A stretch of DNA of 64,000 nt. Origin: Sphingomonas glacialis. Lineage in GTDB: Bacteria; Pseudomonadota; Alphaproteobacteria; Sphingomonadales; Sphingomonadaceae. Made by a program: the position numbers and the translations under genes. The stretch lies in the NCBI RefSeq assembly GCF_006439055.1, contig NZ_RCZC01000004.1:192242-256241 (forward strand), read 5' to 3'. Below are positions 9,052 to 17,515 of this stretch, in pieces. Every line of letters starts with the position of its first letter. Position 1 is the stretch's first letter. The notes beneath the pieces were generated by a model. It was not told the origin of the DNA. It did no database searches and worked only from the letters and a program-made list of their open reading frames with translations.

Positions 9052-10007
9052 CAGCCGCGCACGACGCCGAGCAGTTCGCGCGCTGCGAGTGTGATGCCGG
9101 GCGCAGTCAGGCCGAAATGCTCCATCAGCCATGCCGCGGAGCCAGTCGGCGCGAAGCCGGGGAAGCCGAGCATCCGCATCCGCACCGGCGCATTTGCCGC
9201 GCAGAATTCGGCGACCGCGCCGCCGAGGCCGCCCCGGGACAAGCCCTCCTCGACCGTGACGATCGCGCCGGTGCCGGCGGCGGCGGCGATCGCCTCGCCG
9301 TCGACCGGCGCGACCGTCGCCATGTTGACGACGCGGACCGACACGCCTTCGCTCGCCAGCGTCTCGGCCGCAGCGATCGCGTGGTGCACCGTGGTGCCGT
9401 TGGCGATGATCGCGAGGTCGTGCCCGTCGCGCAGCACTTCGGCCTGGCCGATGCGGAATACCGGATCGGTGCGGGTCAGCGCGGGGACGGGCATGCGGCT
9501 GAGGCGTATGTACACCGGGCCGTCGAATTCAGCGGCGGCCTTGATCGCCTCGGCGGTCTGCCATGGGTCGGCGGGGACGATCACGGTCAGCTTGTCGATC
9601 GCGCGCAGCCAGGCGACGTCCTCGATGCTGTGATGCGTGGCGCCGAGCTCGCCGTACGCGACGCCGCTGGAAATGCCGCAGAGCTTCACGTTGGCCTGGC
9701 TATAGGCGCAGTCGACCTTAATTTGCTCCATCGCACGCGCGGTAAGGAAGCAGGCGGCGCCGCTGACGAACGGAATTTTGCCGCCATTGGCGAGCCCGGC
9801 GCCGACGCCGACCATGTTCTGCTCGGCGATGCCGACGTTGACCAGCCTGGTCGGAAAACGGGTGCGGAAGGCGCCGAGTTTGGACGAGCCAACGGAGTCG
9901 TTGCACACCGCGACGATGCGATCGTCGGCAGCGGCGAGCTCTTCGAGCGTGCGGACATAGGCGTCGCGGCAGTCGAACAGGCCCGATGGGGCAGCAGCCG
10001 CGCTCAT
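9051..10007 (-). CDS. aplB: Transketolase C-terminal half (subunit B), candidate apulose-4-phosphate transketolase
   Basis: A 318-residue protein equal to the pyrimidine-binding and C-terminal domains of transketolase. VNVGIAEQNMVGVGAGLA contains the conserved Glu that activates thiamine diphosphate, and FVSGAACFLTARAMEQIKVD, THHSIEDVAWLRAID and ILEGL-like VTVEEGLSRGGLGG motifs follow in family order. It overlaps the N-terminal half gene by four bases (ATGA) and the kinase likewise. Split transketolases are common. In the D-apiose pathway the pair transfers a glycolaldehyde unit from apulose 4-phosphate to glyceraldehyde 3-phosphate, giving DHAP and xylulose 5-phosphate. The fold is clear; the specific substrate is an inference from the gene set. 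Confidence 0.65.
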   Translation of the reverse strand: MSAAAAPSGLFDCRDAYVRTLEELAAADDRIVAVCNDSVGSSKLGAFRTRFPTRLVNVGIAEQNMVGVGAGLANGGKIPFVSGAACFLTARAMEQIKVDCAYSQANVKLCGISSGVAYGELGATHHSIEDVAWLRAIDKLTVIVPADPWQTAEAIKAAAEFDGPVYIRLSRMPVPALTRTDPVFRIGQAEVLRDGHDLAIIANGTTVHHAIAAAETLASEGVSVRVVNMATVAPVDGEAIAAAAGTGAIVTVEEGLSRGGLGGAVAEFCAANAPVRMRMLGFPGFAPTGSAAWLMEHFGLTAPGITLAARELLGVVRG

Positions 10008-10882
10008 GCCGCCATCTCCGCTTCGAGTTCGCTGAGCGCGAGCGCATATTGATCGGCGTTGGGCACGCCGTGATGCCAGGCGGCGTTGTCGTGCATGTAG
10101 CTCACACCATTGCCCTTGAAGGTGTTGGCAATGATGCAGCGAGGTTTGTTGCGCGGTTCGGCTGCCGCATCGAAAGCGTCGATCAGCGCGCCGACGTCAT
10201 GGCCGTCGAGCTCGACCACCTCCCAACCGAACGCGCGCCATTTGTCGGCGAGCGGTTCGAGCGCATTTGTGTCCTCGGTGCCGGCGCCCTGCTGGAGCCG
10301 GTTGCGGTCGACGATCAGCGTCAGGTTGCCGAGGCCGCGGTGGCCGGCGAACATAGCCGCTTCCCACATGCTGCCTTCCTGTAGCTCGCCGTCGCCGGTG
10401 AGCACGAACACCCGGTAGCCGGCCTGGTCGATCTGTCCGGCGGTGGCGATGCCGGTCGCGACTGGGAAGCCGTGGCCGAGCGGCCCAGTGTTGGTCTCGA
10501 TCCCCGGCAGATACGTGCGGTTGGGGTGACCGTTGAGCCGCGATTCGGGCTTGAGATAGGTGTCGAGTTCGGCTTCGGGGAAGAAGCCCGCGCCCGCCAG
10601 CGCCGAGTAGAGCGCGCCAGTGCAATGCCCCTTGCTCAACACGAAGCGGTCGCGGTCCGGGGCGGCGGGATTTTTGGGATCAATTCGAAGAATGTCGAAA
10701 TACAGGGTCGCAACGATATCGCTTGCCGACAGGTCACCGCCGGGATGGCCTTGACCTGCGTCGAAGATCATTTTCAGCAGGCGGCGGCGCATCCAATTGG
10801 CGCGTTCGCGGACGTGCGCGATGCGGACAGCCCGATCTGGCTGTGGCGCATTCTCGGCGCGCGATTCCACTGAACTCGACAT
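10004..10882 (-). CDS. aplA: Transketolase N-terminal half (subunit A), candidate apulose-4-phosphate transketolase
   Basis: A 292-residue thiamine-diphosphate-binding half of transketolase. The ATG at 10882 is chosen because AGGAGAG lies eight bases upstream. Motifs in order: GQGHPGGDLSASDI, RFVLSKGHCTGALYSALA, ETNTGPLGHGFPVATGIA, and the cofactor motif TGDGELQEGSMWEAAMFA. It is the first gene of a minus-strand unit (subunit A, subunit B, kinase, possibly the receptor). Divergent from it is a DeoR-family regulator, with a palindrome between the two promoters. The two halves together make one complete transketolase. Housekeeping use cannot be excluded, but the location among sugar genes argues for a dedicated catabolic role. 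Confidence 0.68.
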   Translation of the reverse strand: MSSSVESRAENAPQPDRAVRIAHVRERANWMRRRLLKMIFDAGQGHPGGDLSASDIVATLYFDILRIDPKNPAAPDRDRFVLSKGHCTGALYSALAGAGFFPEAELDTYLKPESRLNGHPNRTYLPGIETNTGPLGHGFPVATGIATAGQIDQAGYRVFVLTGDGELQEGSMWEAAMFAGHRGLGNLTLIVDRNRLQQGAGTEDTNALEPLADKWRAFGWEVVELDGHDVGALIDAFDAAAEPRNKPRCIIANTFKGNGVSYMHDNAAWHHGVPNADQYALALSELEAEMAA

Positions 10883-10903
10883 GCTTTTTGCTCTCCTAAA
10901 ATT

Positions 10904-10932
10904 TTCATAAGCGAATGGCGGAACAAACGCAA
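10904..10932 (-). promoter_or_regulatory. Putative promoter of the aplA-aplB-aplK unit
   Basis: On the minus strand TTGCGT (10932-10927) and TATGAA (10909-10904) are separated by 17 bases, and the ribosome site and ATG of aplA follow within 30 bases. This is a sigma-70-like spacing with moderate matches. The position just downstream of the palindrome at 10941-10965 supports repressor control. Confidence 0.45.
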
Positions 10933-10940
10933 GCGATCGA

Positions 10941-10965
10941 CTTTCGAATATCTTCATTTCGAAAG
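10941..10965. promoter_or_regulatory. Palindromic operator candidate for the DeoR regulator
   Basis: CTTTCGAA (10941-10948) and TTCGAAAG (10958-10965) form a perfect 8-bp inverted repeat with a 9-base spacer. It lies exactly between the two divergent promoters. DeoR-family repressors often bind repeats with a TTTCG core, so the adjacent regulator is the likely ligand. A closely similar stretch, TTTCGAATTTCTTC against TTTCGAATATCTTC here, occurs before the GH127 gene on the minus strand (32474-32487). Confidence 0.55.
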
Positions 10966-10978
10966 TACCGCGCAAAAA

Positions 10979-11008
10979 TTGACAGGGCGTTGTGAGCCCC
11001 GCTAGATT
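10979..11008 (+). promoter_or_regulatory. Putative promoter of the DeoR regulator gene
   Basis: A perfect -35 box TTGACA (10979-10984) is followed after 18 bases by TAGATT (11003-11008), a 4 of 6 match to the -10 consensus. The GGGGAGGGAG ribosome-binding-like run at 11051-11060 lies downstream. The promoter sits immediately right of the palindromic operator candidate. Confidence 0.45.
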
Positions 11009-11078
11009 GCTGTCTCGGCATCGCCAGCCTTGGCGCTCCGGCCGACAATAGGGGAGGGAGACGCTAAGTGTTTGAAAC

Positions 11079-11930
11079 GTGCCGATCCATTTCGCCCCGT
11101 TGCCTTCTCGCCAGCGGGGTGCCGCGATGCCCGAGCCATCGGCGATGAGCTTCATCGGCCGCCCCAAGCTGCTCGGCGAGACGCGCCGCGCGAAGATTCT
11201 CGAATGGCTGCAGGAAGAAGGCAGCGCGCGTGTGCGCACGCTCGCCGAGGCGTTCGAAGTGTCCGAAGTGACGGTGCGGCAGGACCTCGAACGGCTCGAG
11301 GCCGATGGCCATATCGAACGCGAGCATGGCGGCGCGTTCCTCAAGTCGGTGCCGCACCAGGTGCGATCGATGGCGTTGCAGCACCAGGAAAACCTCGCCG
11401 CCAAGCAGCGCATCGGGCGCGCCGCGGCGACGCTGGTCGGCAATGGCGAGACGCTGATTTTTGATTCGGGATCGACCACCACCGAGGTCGCAGCGAACCT
11501 GCTGCAGCATCGCGACATGACGGTGATCACCAACGCGCTCAACATCGCGCTGATGCTCGGCGCGACCTCGGGGTTCGAGGTGCACATGACCGGCGGGCAC
11601 TTCAAGGCGCCGACGCTGTCCTTGAGCGGGGAGCGCTCGGCCGATTATTTCGCGGGCCTGTTCGCACAGACGCTGTTCCTGGCGACCGCGGCGATCGACG
11701 TCGATGCCGGCCTCACCTTCCCGGCGCTGTCGGACATTTCGGTCAAGCGCGCGATGATCGCCGCGGCCGACACCGTCATCCTCGTCGCCGATTCGAGCAA
11801 GATCGGGGTGCGCTCCTTCTCGTCATTGGGCGGGCTCAACCTGATCAACACGCTGGTGACCGACGACGGCATCAGCGCCGCGCATCACGCCGCGATCGAA
11901 GCGGCCGGGGTCAAGGTGATCGTCGCCTAG
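11079..11930 (+). CDS. DeoR/GlpR-family transcriptional regulator
   Basis: A regulator of up to 283 residues. The N-terminal winged helix reads [20 protein letters not shown], then [28 protein letters not shown], the DeoR signature. The C-terminal DeoRC sugar-phosphate sensor domain has [17 protein letters not shown] and the [13 protein letters not shown] block. Start is uncertain: GTG 11079, ATG 11127 and ATG 11145 are all in frame, and only the last few residues before the helix differ in importance. The family usually represses sugar genes and is relieved by a phosphorylated intermediate. Here apulose 4-phosphate or a later sugar phosphate is a plausible signal. It is divergent from aplAB-K and upstream of the isomerase. 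Confidence 0.9.
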   Translation: MPIHFAPLPSRQRGAAMPEPSAMSFIGRPKLLGETRRAKILEWLQEEGSARVRTLAEAFEVSEVTVRQDLERLEADGHIEREHGGAFLKSVPHQVRSMALQHQENLAAKQRIGRAAATLVGNGETLIFDSGSTTTEVAANLLQHRDMTVITNALNIALMLGATSGFEVHMTGGHFKAPTLSLSGERSADYFAGLFAQTLFLATAAIDVDAGLTFPALSDISVKRAMIAAADTVILVADSSKIGVRSFSSLGGLNLINTLVTDDGISAAHHAAIEAAGVKVIVA

Positions 11931-11983
11931 CAGAAACGGCCGCTCGAGCCGCTGCGCTTTACCATTCGGATGAGGATATACGC

Positions 11984-12964
11984 ATGAGCACGCAAAAATT
12001 CGGCGCAGGCATCTGGCATTTCGCGACCTTCGTCGATCGCTATGCCACCGACGGCTACGGCCCGCCGCGCAGCCTGATCGAGATGATCGACCTCGCCGGC
12101 ACGGTCGACGATCTGTCGGTGGTCGACATCAACTATCCCTTCGTCGATCCCGACCTCTCGCTCGACGCGGTGAGCGCGGCGCTGACGCGCAACAACCTCT
12201 CGGTGATCGGCATCACGCCGGAAATCTACACGCGCCAGTTCGCCAAGGGCGCTTTCACCAACCCCGATCCCGGCATCCGCCGCCTCGCCAACGAGATGTG
12301 CAACGATGCCGCCCGCGTCGTGCGCCATTTCGGCGCGGATTACGTCAAACTGTGGCCGGGGCAGGACGGCTGGGACTATCCGTTCCAGGTCGATCACAGG
12401 AAATTGTGGCAGGCGAGCATGGACGGCGTCGGCGAGCTGGCGAGCCAGAACCCCGACCTCAAGTTCGTCATCGAATACAAGCCGCGTGAGCCGCGCGTGC
12501 ATATGAGCTATGACAGCGTCGCGCGCACCTTGCTCGGGATCGAGAAGATCGGACTGCCCAATGTCGGCATCCTGCTCGACTTCGGCCATTCGCTCTATGG
12601 CGGCGAATCGCCAGCCGATGCGGCGCAGCTCGCGATCGATCATGGTCGGCTGTTCGGGATGGACGTGAACGACAATCTGCGGGGCTGGGACGACGATCTT
12701 ATCGCCGGGTCGGTCCACCCGATCGAGCTGTTCGAATTCTTCTATACTTTGCGCAAGAACAAGTGGGAGGGCGTGTGGCAGCTCGACCAGTTCCCGTTCC
12801 GCGAGGACAGCGTTCAGGCGGCAAATGCCGCGATCGACTTCCTCAAGATGTGCGAACGCGCGCTCGACAAGCTCGATTTCGACGCGATGCAGGCCGCGCA
12901 GGATCGGCAGGATGCGGTGGCGACGATGCGGCTCGCGCGCGAAGCTTTATTCACCTCCTATTGA
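11984..12964 (+). CDS. Xylose-isomerase-like TIM-barrel protein, candidate D-apiose isomerase
   Basis: A 326-residue sugar isomerase/epimerase of the AP-endonuclease-2-like TIM barrel. Acidic and His residues expected to bind a divalent metal are seen in [15 protein letters not shown] (Glu near 163), [17 protein letters not shown] (Asp/His near 195) and [16 protein letters not shown] (Asp near 225). It lies 53 bases after the DeoR gene and opens a long plus-strand gene series. In D-apiose catabolism such an enzyme converts D-apiose to D-apulose, feeding the kinase and split transketolase across the divergent promoter. A rhamnose- or other deoxy-sugar isomerase is the main alternative, but the neighbouring rhamnose pathway is oxidative and needs none. 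Confidence 0.55.
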   Translation: MSTQKFGAGIWHFATFVDRYATDGYGPPRSLIEMIDLAGTVDDLSVVDINYPFVDPDLSLDAVSAALTRNNLSVIGITPEIYTRQFAKGAFTNPDPGIRRLANEMCNDAARVVRHFGADYVKLWPGQDGWDYPFQVDHRKLWQASMDGVGELASQNPDLKFVIEYKPREPRVHMSYDSVARTLLGIEKIGLPNVGILLDFGHSLYGGESPADAAQLAIDHGRLFGMDVNDNLRGWDDDLIAGSVHPIELFEFFYTLRKNKWEGVWQLDQFPFREDSVQAANAAIDFLKMCERALDKLDFDAMQAAQDRQDAVATMRLAREALFTSY

Positions 12965-13002
12965 CGGGTGACGCGCGGATCGATCGGCGGTAGAGCAATA
13001 GT

Positions 13003-14145
13003 ATGATTATTTCCTCTGCCGCCGATTTCCGTGAGGCGGCGCGGCGCCGCTTGCCGCGCTTCCTATTCGATTATGCCGATGGTGGCGCCTATGCCGAGGA
13101 GACGCTGCGCCGCAACGTTAGCGATCTCGCCGGCATCGCGCTACGCCAGCGGGTGCTGAAAGACGTCGCGACGATCGACCTGAGCACGACGTTGTTCGGG
13201 CGGAAGCTCAGCCTGCCGGTCGGGCTCGGCCCGGTCGGAATTAGCGGCATGTATGCGCGGCGCGGCGAAGTGCTGGCCGCGCGTGCGGCGGCGAAGGCGG
13301 GGGTGCCGATGTGCCTGTCGACCGTCTCGATCTGCGGAATCGAGGAAGTCGCCGAGGTCGCCGACCCCTTCTGGTTCCAGCTCTACGTGATCCGCGACCG
13401 CGCCTTCATGAAGGATCTGATCGCGACCGCGAAAGCGTCGGGCGCCGAAGCGCTGATCTTCACCGTCGACATGCCCGTGCCCGGCGCGCGCTACCGCGAT
13501 GCGCATTCGGGCATGTCGGGGCCGCATGCACCGTTCCGGCGGATGGTGCAGGCGATGACGCATCCTCGCTGGGCTTGGGACGTGGGGGTGCGTGGGCGGC
13601 CACATACGCTGGGCAATCTTGCGCCGGTTCTGGGCAAGGACAGCGGGCTCAATGACTACATGGGCTGGCTCGGCAGCAATTTCGACCCGTCGATCCAGTG
13701 GCGCGAACTCGAATGGATCCGCGCCGAATGGGACGGACCGCTGATCCTCAAGGGCATTCTCGACCCCGAAGATGCGCGCGAGGCGGCGGCGATCGGCGCG
13801 AACGGCATCGTCGTTTCGAACCATGGCGGGCGGCAACTCGATGGCGTGCTGTCGACCGCGCGTGCGCTGCCGGCGATCGCGGACGCGGTCGGCGATGCCC
13901 TGACCGTGCTGGTCGATGGCGGGGTGCGCAATGGGCTCGACGTCGTGCGGATGCTGGCGCTCGGCGCGCAGGGCGTGCTGCTGGGGCGGGCGTGGGTCTA
14001 TGCGATGGCGGCGGCGGGCGAGGGCGGGGTGACGCAGCTGCTCGAGCTGATCGCCAAGGAAATGACGGTCGCGATGACGCTGACCGGGGTCAACCGGATC
14101 GGCGCGATCGGCCGCTCGATCCTCGTTCCGAACGAAGGACGATGA
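13003..14145 (+). CDS. lldD: FMN-dependent L-lactate dehydrogenase
   Basis: A 380-residue alpha-hydroxy-acid oxidoreductase. The FMN TIM barrel shows [19 protein letters not shown] near the start, [19 protein letters not shown], and the catalytic block [20 protein letters not shown] with the active-site His and Arg near residue 275. It ends with [20 protein letters not shown], which binds the FMN phosphate. The reaction is L-lactate to pyruvate, with electrons passed to the respiratory chain. L-lactate is the second product of the diketo-rhamnonate hydrolase encoded at 20082, so this gene closes the rhamnose pathway. The stop overlaps the next gene (ATGATGA). Confidence 0.85.
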   Translation: MIISSAADFREAARRRLPRFLFDYADGGAYAEETLRRNVSDLAGIALRQRVLKDVATIDLSTTLFGRKLSLPVGLGPVGISGMYARRGEVLAARAAAKAGVPMCLSTVSICGIEEVAEVADPFWFQLYVIRDRAFMKDLIATAKASGAEALIFTVDMPVPGARYRDAHSGMSGPHAPFRRMVQAMTHPRWAWDVGVRGRPHTLGNLAPVLGKDSGLNDYMGWLGSNFDPSIQWRELEWIRAEWDGPLILKGILDPEDAREAAAIGANGIVVSNHGGRQLDGVLSTARALPAIADAVGDALTVLVDGGVRNGLDVVRMLALGAQGVLLGRAWVYAMAAAGEGGVTQLLELIAKEMTVAMTLTGVNRIGAIGRSILVPNEGR

Positions 14146-14909
14146 TGAAGCTGCTCGAAGGCAAGACGGTGCTGGTCACCGGCGGATCGACCGGGATCGG
14201 CCGCGCGGCGGCGATCGGCGCCGCGCTGCACGGCGCCGATGTCGCGATCAACTATTATACGCGCGACGAGGATGCCGAGAGCTGCGTCGCCGAGATTGAG
14301 GCGCTCGGGCAGCGTGGCTTCGCGCTCAAGGGCGACGTGGCCTTGCCGGCGACGGCGACCGAGTTCGTCGCGCAGGCGCTCGAGCGGCTCGGAAAGGTCG
14401 ACGTGCTGGTGTCGAACGCCGGCATCTGCCCGTTCCACGCCTTTCTCGACATGCCGGTCGATGTGTTCGAGCGCACCCAGCAGGTCAACATGCACGGCGC
14501 CTATTTCATGTGCCAGGCGGCGGCGCGGCAGATGGTTGAACAGGGGCATGGCGGAGCGATCGTCGCGGTGTCGTCGATCTCGGCGCTGGTCGGCGGCGAG
14601 TTCCAGACGCATTACACCCCAACCAAGGCGGGTGTGCATTCGCTGATGCAATCGGCGGCGATCGCGCTTGGCCGGCACGGCATCCGCTGCAACAGCGTGT
14701 TACCGGGCACGATCCTTACCGAGATCAACAAGGACGATCTCGCCGACCCCGAGAAGCGCAAGTACATGGAAACGCGCGTCCCGCTCGGTCGGCTCGGCGT
14801 GCCTGAAGATCTCGCGGGGCCGATCGTGTTTCTCGCATCAGACATGGCGGCCTATGTCACCGGCGCAGCGTTGCTGGTCGACGGCGGGATGTACGTGAAC
14901 CTGCAATAA
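14142..14909 (+). CDS. lra1: SDR-family L-rhamnose 1-dehydrogenase
   Basis: A 255-residue short-chain dehydrogenase. The N-terminal NAD(P) motif is [15 protein letters not shown], then [13 protein letters not shown], the catalytic Ser in [13 protein letters not shown] and Tyr/Lys in HYTPTKAG. The length and the core [11 protein letters not shown] and [18 protein letters not shown] match the L-rhamnose dehydrogenases of the sphingomonad oxidative pathway. The reaction is L-rhamnose to L-rhamnono-lactone. It is coupled to lldD by an ATGA overlap and to glcD by TAATG. The specific substrate is inferred from sequence style plus the presence of every later enzyme of the pathway downstream; other aldoses such as fucose are possible. 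Confidence 0.75.
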   Translation: MMKLLEGKTVLVTGGSTGIGRAAAIGAALHGADVAINYYTRDEDAESCVAEIEALGQRGFALKGDVALPATATEFVAQALERLGKVDVLVSNAGICPFHAFLDMPVDVFERTQQVNMHGAYFMCQAAARQMVEQGHGGAIVAVSSISALVGGEFQTHYTPTKAGVHSLMQSAAIALGRHGIRCNSVLPGTILTEINKDDLADPEKRKYMETRVPLGRLGVPEDLAGPIVFLASDMAAYVTGAALLVDGGMYVNLQ

Positions 14910-16402
14910 TGTCGCTCTGCATGCCCGAGCCCGACGCGGGGGTGCTGGCGCGGCGCGCCGAGATCGTCGCGGCGATGCGCGCGATCGTGCCTGGCGAAGG
15001 CGTGATCGACCATGCCGACGGGCTACGGCCGTATGAGACCGACGGGCTCACCGCCTATCGCCAGCCACCGTTGGTTGTGGTGCTGCCTGAGACCGTCGCG
15101 CAGGTCGCGGCGGTGCTGCGCTGGTGCCGCGACCATGCCGTCAAGGTCGTGCCGCGCGGCGCGGGAACGTCGCTGTCGGGCGGCGCGCTGCCGCTCGCCG
15201 ACGGCGTGCTGCTCGGCATGGCGAAGTTCAACCGCATCCTCCATGTCGATTATGCCGATCGCATCGCTATCGTGCAGCCCGGCGTCACCAACCTCGCGAT
15301 TTCCCGCGCTGTCGAGGATGAAGGCTTCTATTACGCACCTGACCCGTCGAGCCAGATCGCCTGCACGATCGGCGGCAATGTCGCGGAGAATTCGGGCGGG
15401 GTGCATTGCCTCAAATACGGGGTGACCACCAACAACGTGCTCGGCGTCGAGCTGGTGACGATCGACGGCGAGGTGCTGCGGCTTGGCGGGCAGGGGCTCG
15501 AGAGCGCCGGGCTCGATCTGCTCGGGCTGGTAGTCGGGTCGGAAGGGCTGCTCGGCGTGGTGACCGAAGTCACCGTTCGCATCCTGCCGCGGCCCGAGAC
15601 GGCGCGGGCGCTGCTGATCGGCTTTCCCGAGCTGGAAGGCGCCGGGCGCTGCGTCGGTGAGGTAATCGCGGCGGGCATCATCCCGGCGGGGATGGAGATG
15701 ATGGACCGCGCCGCGATCCACGCTGCCGAGGCGTTCGTAAATGTCGGCTATCCGCTCGATGTCGAGGCGTTGCTGATCGTCGAGCTCGACGGTCCGGCGG
15801 CGGAATGCGCGCATCTGATCGAGGCGGTCGCGCGGATCGCGGAGGCGAACGGCGCATCCTCGATCCGCGCCTCGAGCGACGATACCGAGCGCATCGCCTT
15901 CTGGGCCGGGCGCAAGGCGGCGTTCCCGGCGGCGGGGCGGATTTCGCCCGACTATTTCTGCATGGACGGCACGATCCCACGGCGGCGGCTGCCCGATGTG
16001 CTGGCGCGAATGAAGCTGCTATCCGAGCAATACGGGCTGGGCGTGATCAACGTCTTCCATGCCGGCGACGGCAACCTTCATCCGATGGTGCTGTACGACG
16101 CGAATGTGCCCGGGCAGCTCGAGCTGGCCGAAGCGTTCGGGGCGGATATCCTGCGGCTGTGTGTCGAAGTCGGCGGGGTGTTGACCGGCGAGCATGGCGT
16201 CGGAGTTGAAAAGCGCGACCTGATGCCGGCAATGTTCTCGGCGATCGATCTCGCGCAGCAGGTCGAGTTGAAGCATGCCTTCGACCCGGCGGCGTTGCTC
16301 AACCCCGGCAAGGTCTTCCCGACGCTGCATCGCTGCGCCGAGCTGGGGCAGATGCACGTGCACGGCGGCAAGCTTCCATTTCCCGATCTGCCGCGACTAT
16401 GA
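14909..16402 (+). CDS. glcD: Glycolate/D-lactate oxidase FAD subunit GlcD
   Basis: A 497-residue FAD-linked oxidase. The PCMH-type FAD domain has VVPRGAGTSLSGGALPLADG and CTIGGNVAENSGGVHCLKYG. The C-terminal FAD-oxidase domain has NVFHAGDGNLHPMVLYD and LTGEHGVGVEKRDLM. With the following two genes it forms a three-subunit membrane-associated oxidase for glycolate or D-lactate. It sits inside the rhamnose gene series, although that pathway makes L-lactate, already served by lldD. Glycolate could instead come from a RuBisCO-like transcarboxylase/hydrolase route of apiose breakdown (compare 29289-30557). The family is certain; the physiological substrate is open. Confidence 0.88.
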   Translation: MSLCMPEPDAGVLARRAEIVAAMRAIVPGEGVIDHADGLRPYETDGLTAYRQPPLVVVLPETVAQVAAVLRWCRDHAVKVVPRGAGTSLSGGALPLADGVLLGMAKFNRILHVDYADRIAIVQPGVTNLAISRAVEDEGFYYAPDPSSQIACTIGGNVAENSGGVHCLKYGVTTNNVLGVELVTIDGEVLRLGGQGLESAGLDLLGLVVGSEGLLGVVTEVTVRILPRPETARALLIGFPELEGAGRCVGEVIAAGIIPAGMEMMDRAAIHAAEAFVNVGYPLDVEALLIVELDGPAAECAHLIEAVARIAEANGASSIRASSDDTERIAFWAGRKAAFPAAGRISPDYFCMDGTIPRRRLPDVLARMKLLSEQYGLGVINVFHAGDGNLHPMVLYDANVPGQLELAEAFGADILRLCVEVGGVLTGEHGVGVEKRDLMPAMFSAIDLAQQVELKHAFDPAALLNPGKVFPTLHRCAELGQMHVHGGKLPFPDLPRL

Positions 16403-17511
16403 GCGTGATGCTGCGGCCGACCGATATCGGCGAGCTGTGCGACCTCGTGGCCGCATTTGCCGGGAAGGACGATCGGCTGTGCTTGCGCGGTGGTGGCAGC
16501 AAGGATGCGATCGGCGCGCCGACACCGGACGTGACCGTAGTCGATATGCGCGGCTTTTCGGGCGTGGTCGATTACGATCCGCCCGAGTTAGTGCTCACCG
16601 TGCGCGCGGGAACCCCGCTCGCCGAAGTGCAGGCGCTGGTCGCCGCGGAGAACCAGATGCTGGCGTTCGATCCCGAAGGGCTCGGCACCACCATCGGCGG
16701 CGTGATCGCGGCCGGCATGGCCGGGCCGCTGCGGCTGACGCGCGGCGGGGTGCGCGACCATCTGCTCGGATTCGAGGCGGTGTCCGGGCGCGGCGAGCGC
16801 TTCGTCGCGGGCGGCAAGGTCGTCAAGAACGTCACCGGCTTCGATCTGTCCAAGTTGATGGCGGGAAGCTGGGGACGTCTCGCTGCCCTGACCGAGGTGA
16901 CATTGAAGGTAGTACCACGCCCCCAATTGCAACAAACGTTGTTGCTGCGCGGGCTGGACCCTGCAGCCGCGGTGGCGGTGATGGCGAGTGCGCTCGGCAC
17001 CCCCGCCGAGCTTTCCGCGGCGGCGCATCTGGCATGGCACGGCGAGCCGGTCACCGCGCTACGGCTCGACGGTTTCGCGCCGTCGGTTGCCGCGCGGCGC
17101 GCGATGTTGGCGCGCGATGCACTGGCGGCGCTCGAACCGATCGATGACGACGAAGGCGATGCGCTGTGGGATGCGGTGCGCCACGTTCGCCCGCTTGCGT
17201 CGGCGCCGATCTTGTGGCGGATCGTCGTCGCGCCGAGCAAGGCGCCTGGCGTGATCATCGCGCTGCCCGGTGCAGCGTGGCTACTCGATTGGGCCGGCGG
17301 TCTGCTGTGGCTGGCGAGCGACTCGGACCCGGCCGATATCCGCCGTGTTGCGGAAGCGGGCGGCGGCCATGCGATGCTGGTGCGCGGCGATACCGCGCTT
17401 CGCGGCGCAGTGTCCGCGTTTCACCCGCGGTCGCCCGCGCTTACCGCGCTAGAAACGCGCGTGCGACGCGCGTTCGATCCGGCCGGCGTATTCGAGACGG
17501 GACGGTTTTAG
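16399..17511 (+). CDS. glcE: Glycolate oxidase subunit GlcE (FAD-binding)
   Basis: A 370-residue shortened FAD-binding relative of GlcD, overlapping it by ATGA. It shows CLRGGGSKDAIGAP, ELVLTVRAGTPLAEVQALVA, FDPEGLGTTIGGVIAAGMAG and FVAGGKVVKNVTGFDLSKL, the usual GlcE order. It lacks the full C-terminal catalytic domain of GlcD, as is normal for this subunit. It is needed for activity of the complex. Nothing unusual in length or composition. Confidence 0.88.
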   Translation: MSVMLRPTDIGELCDLVAAFAGKDDRLCLRGGGSKDAIGAPTPDVTVVDMRGFSGVVDYDPPELVLTVRAGTPLAEVQALVAAENQMLAFDPEGLGTTIGGVIAAGMAGPLRLTRGGVRDHLLGFEAVSGRGERFVAGGKVVKNVTGFDLSKLMAGSWGRLAALTEVTLKVVPRPQLQQTLLLRGLDPAAAVAVMASALGTPAELSAAAHLAWHGEPVTALRLDGFAPSVAARRAMLARDALAALEPIDDDEGDALWDAVRHVRPLASAPILWRIVVAPSKAPGVIIALPGAAWLLDWAGGLLWLASDSDPADIRRVAEAGGGHAMLVRGDTALRGAVSAFHPRSPALTALETRVRRAFDPAGVFETGRF

Positions 17512-17515
17512 CGCC

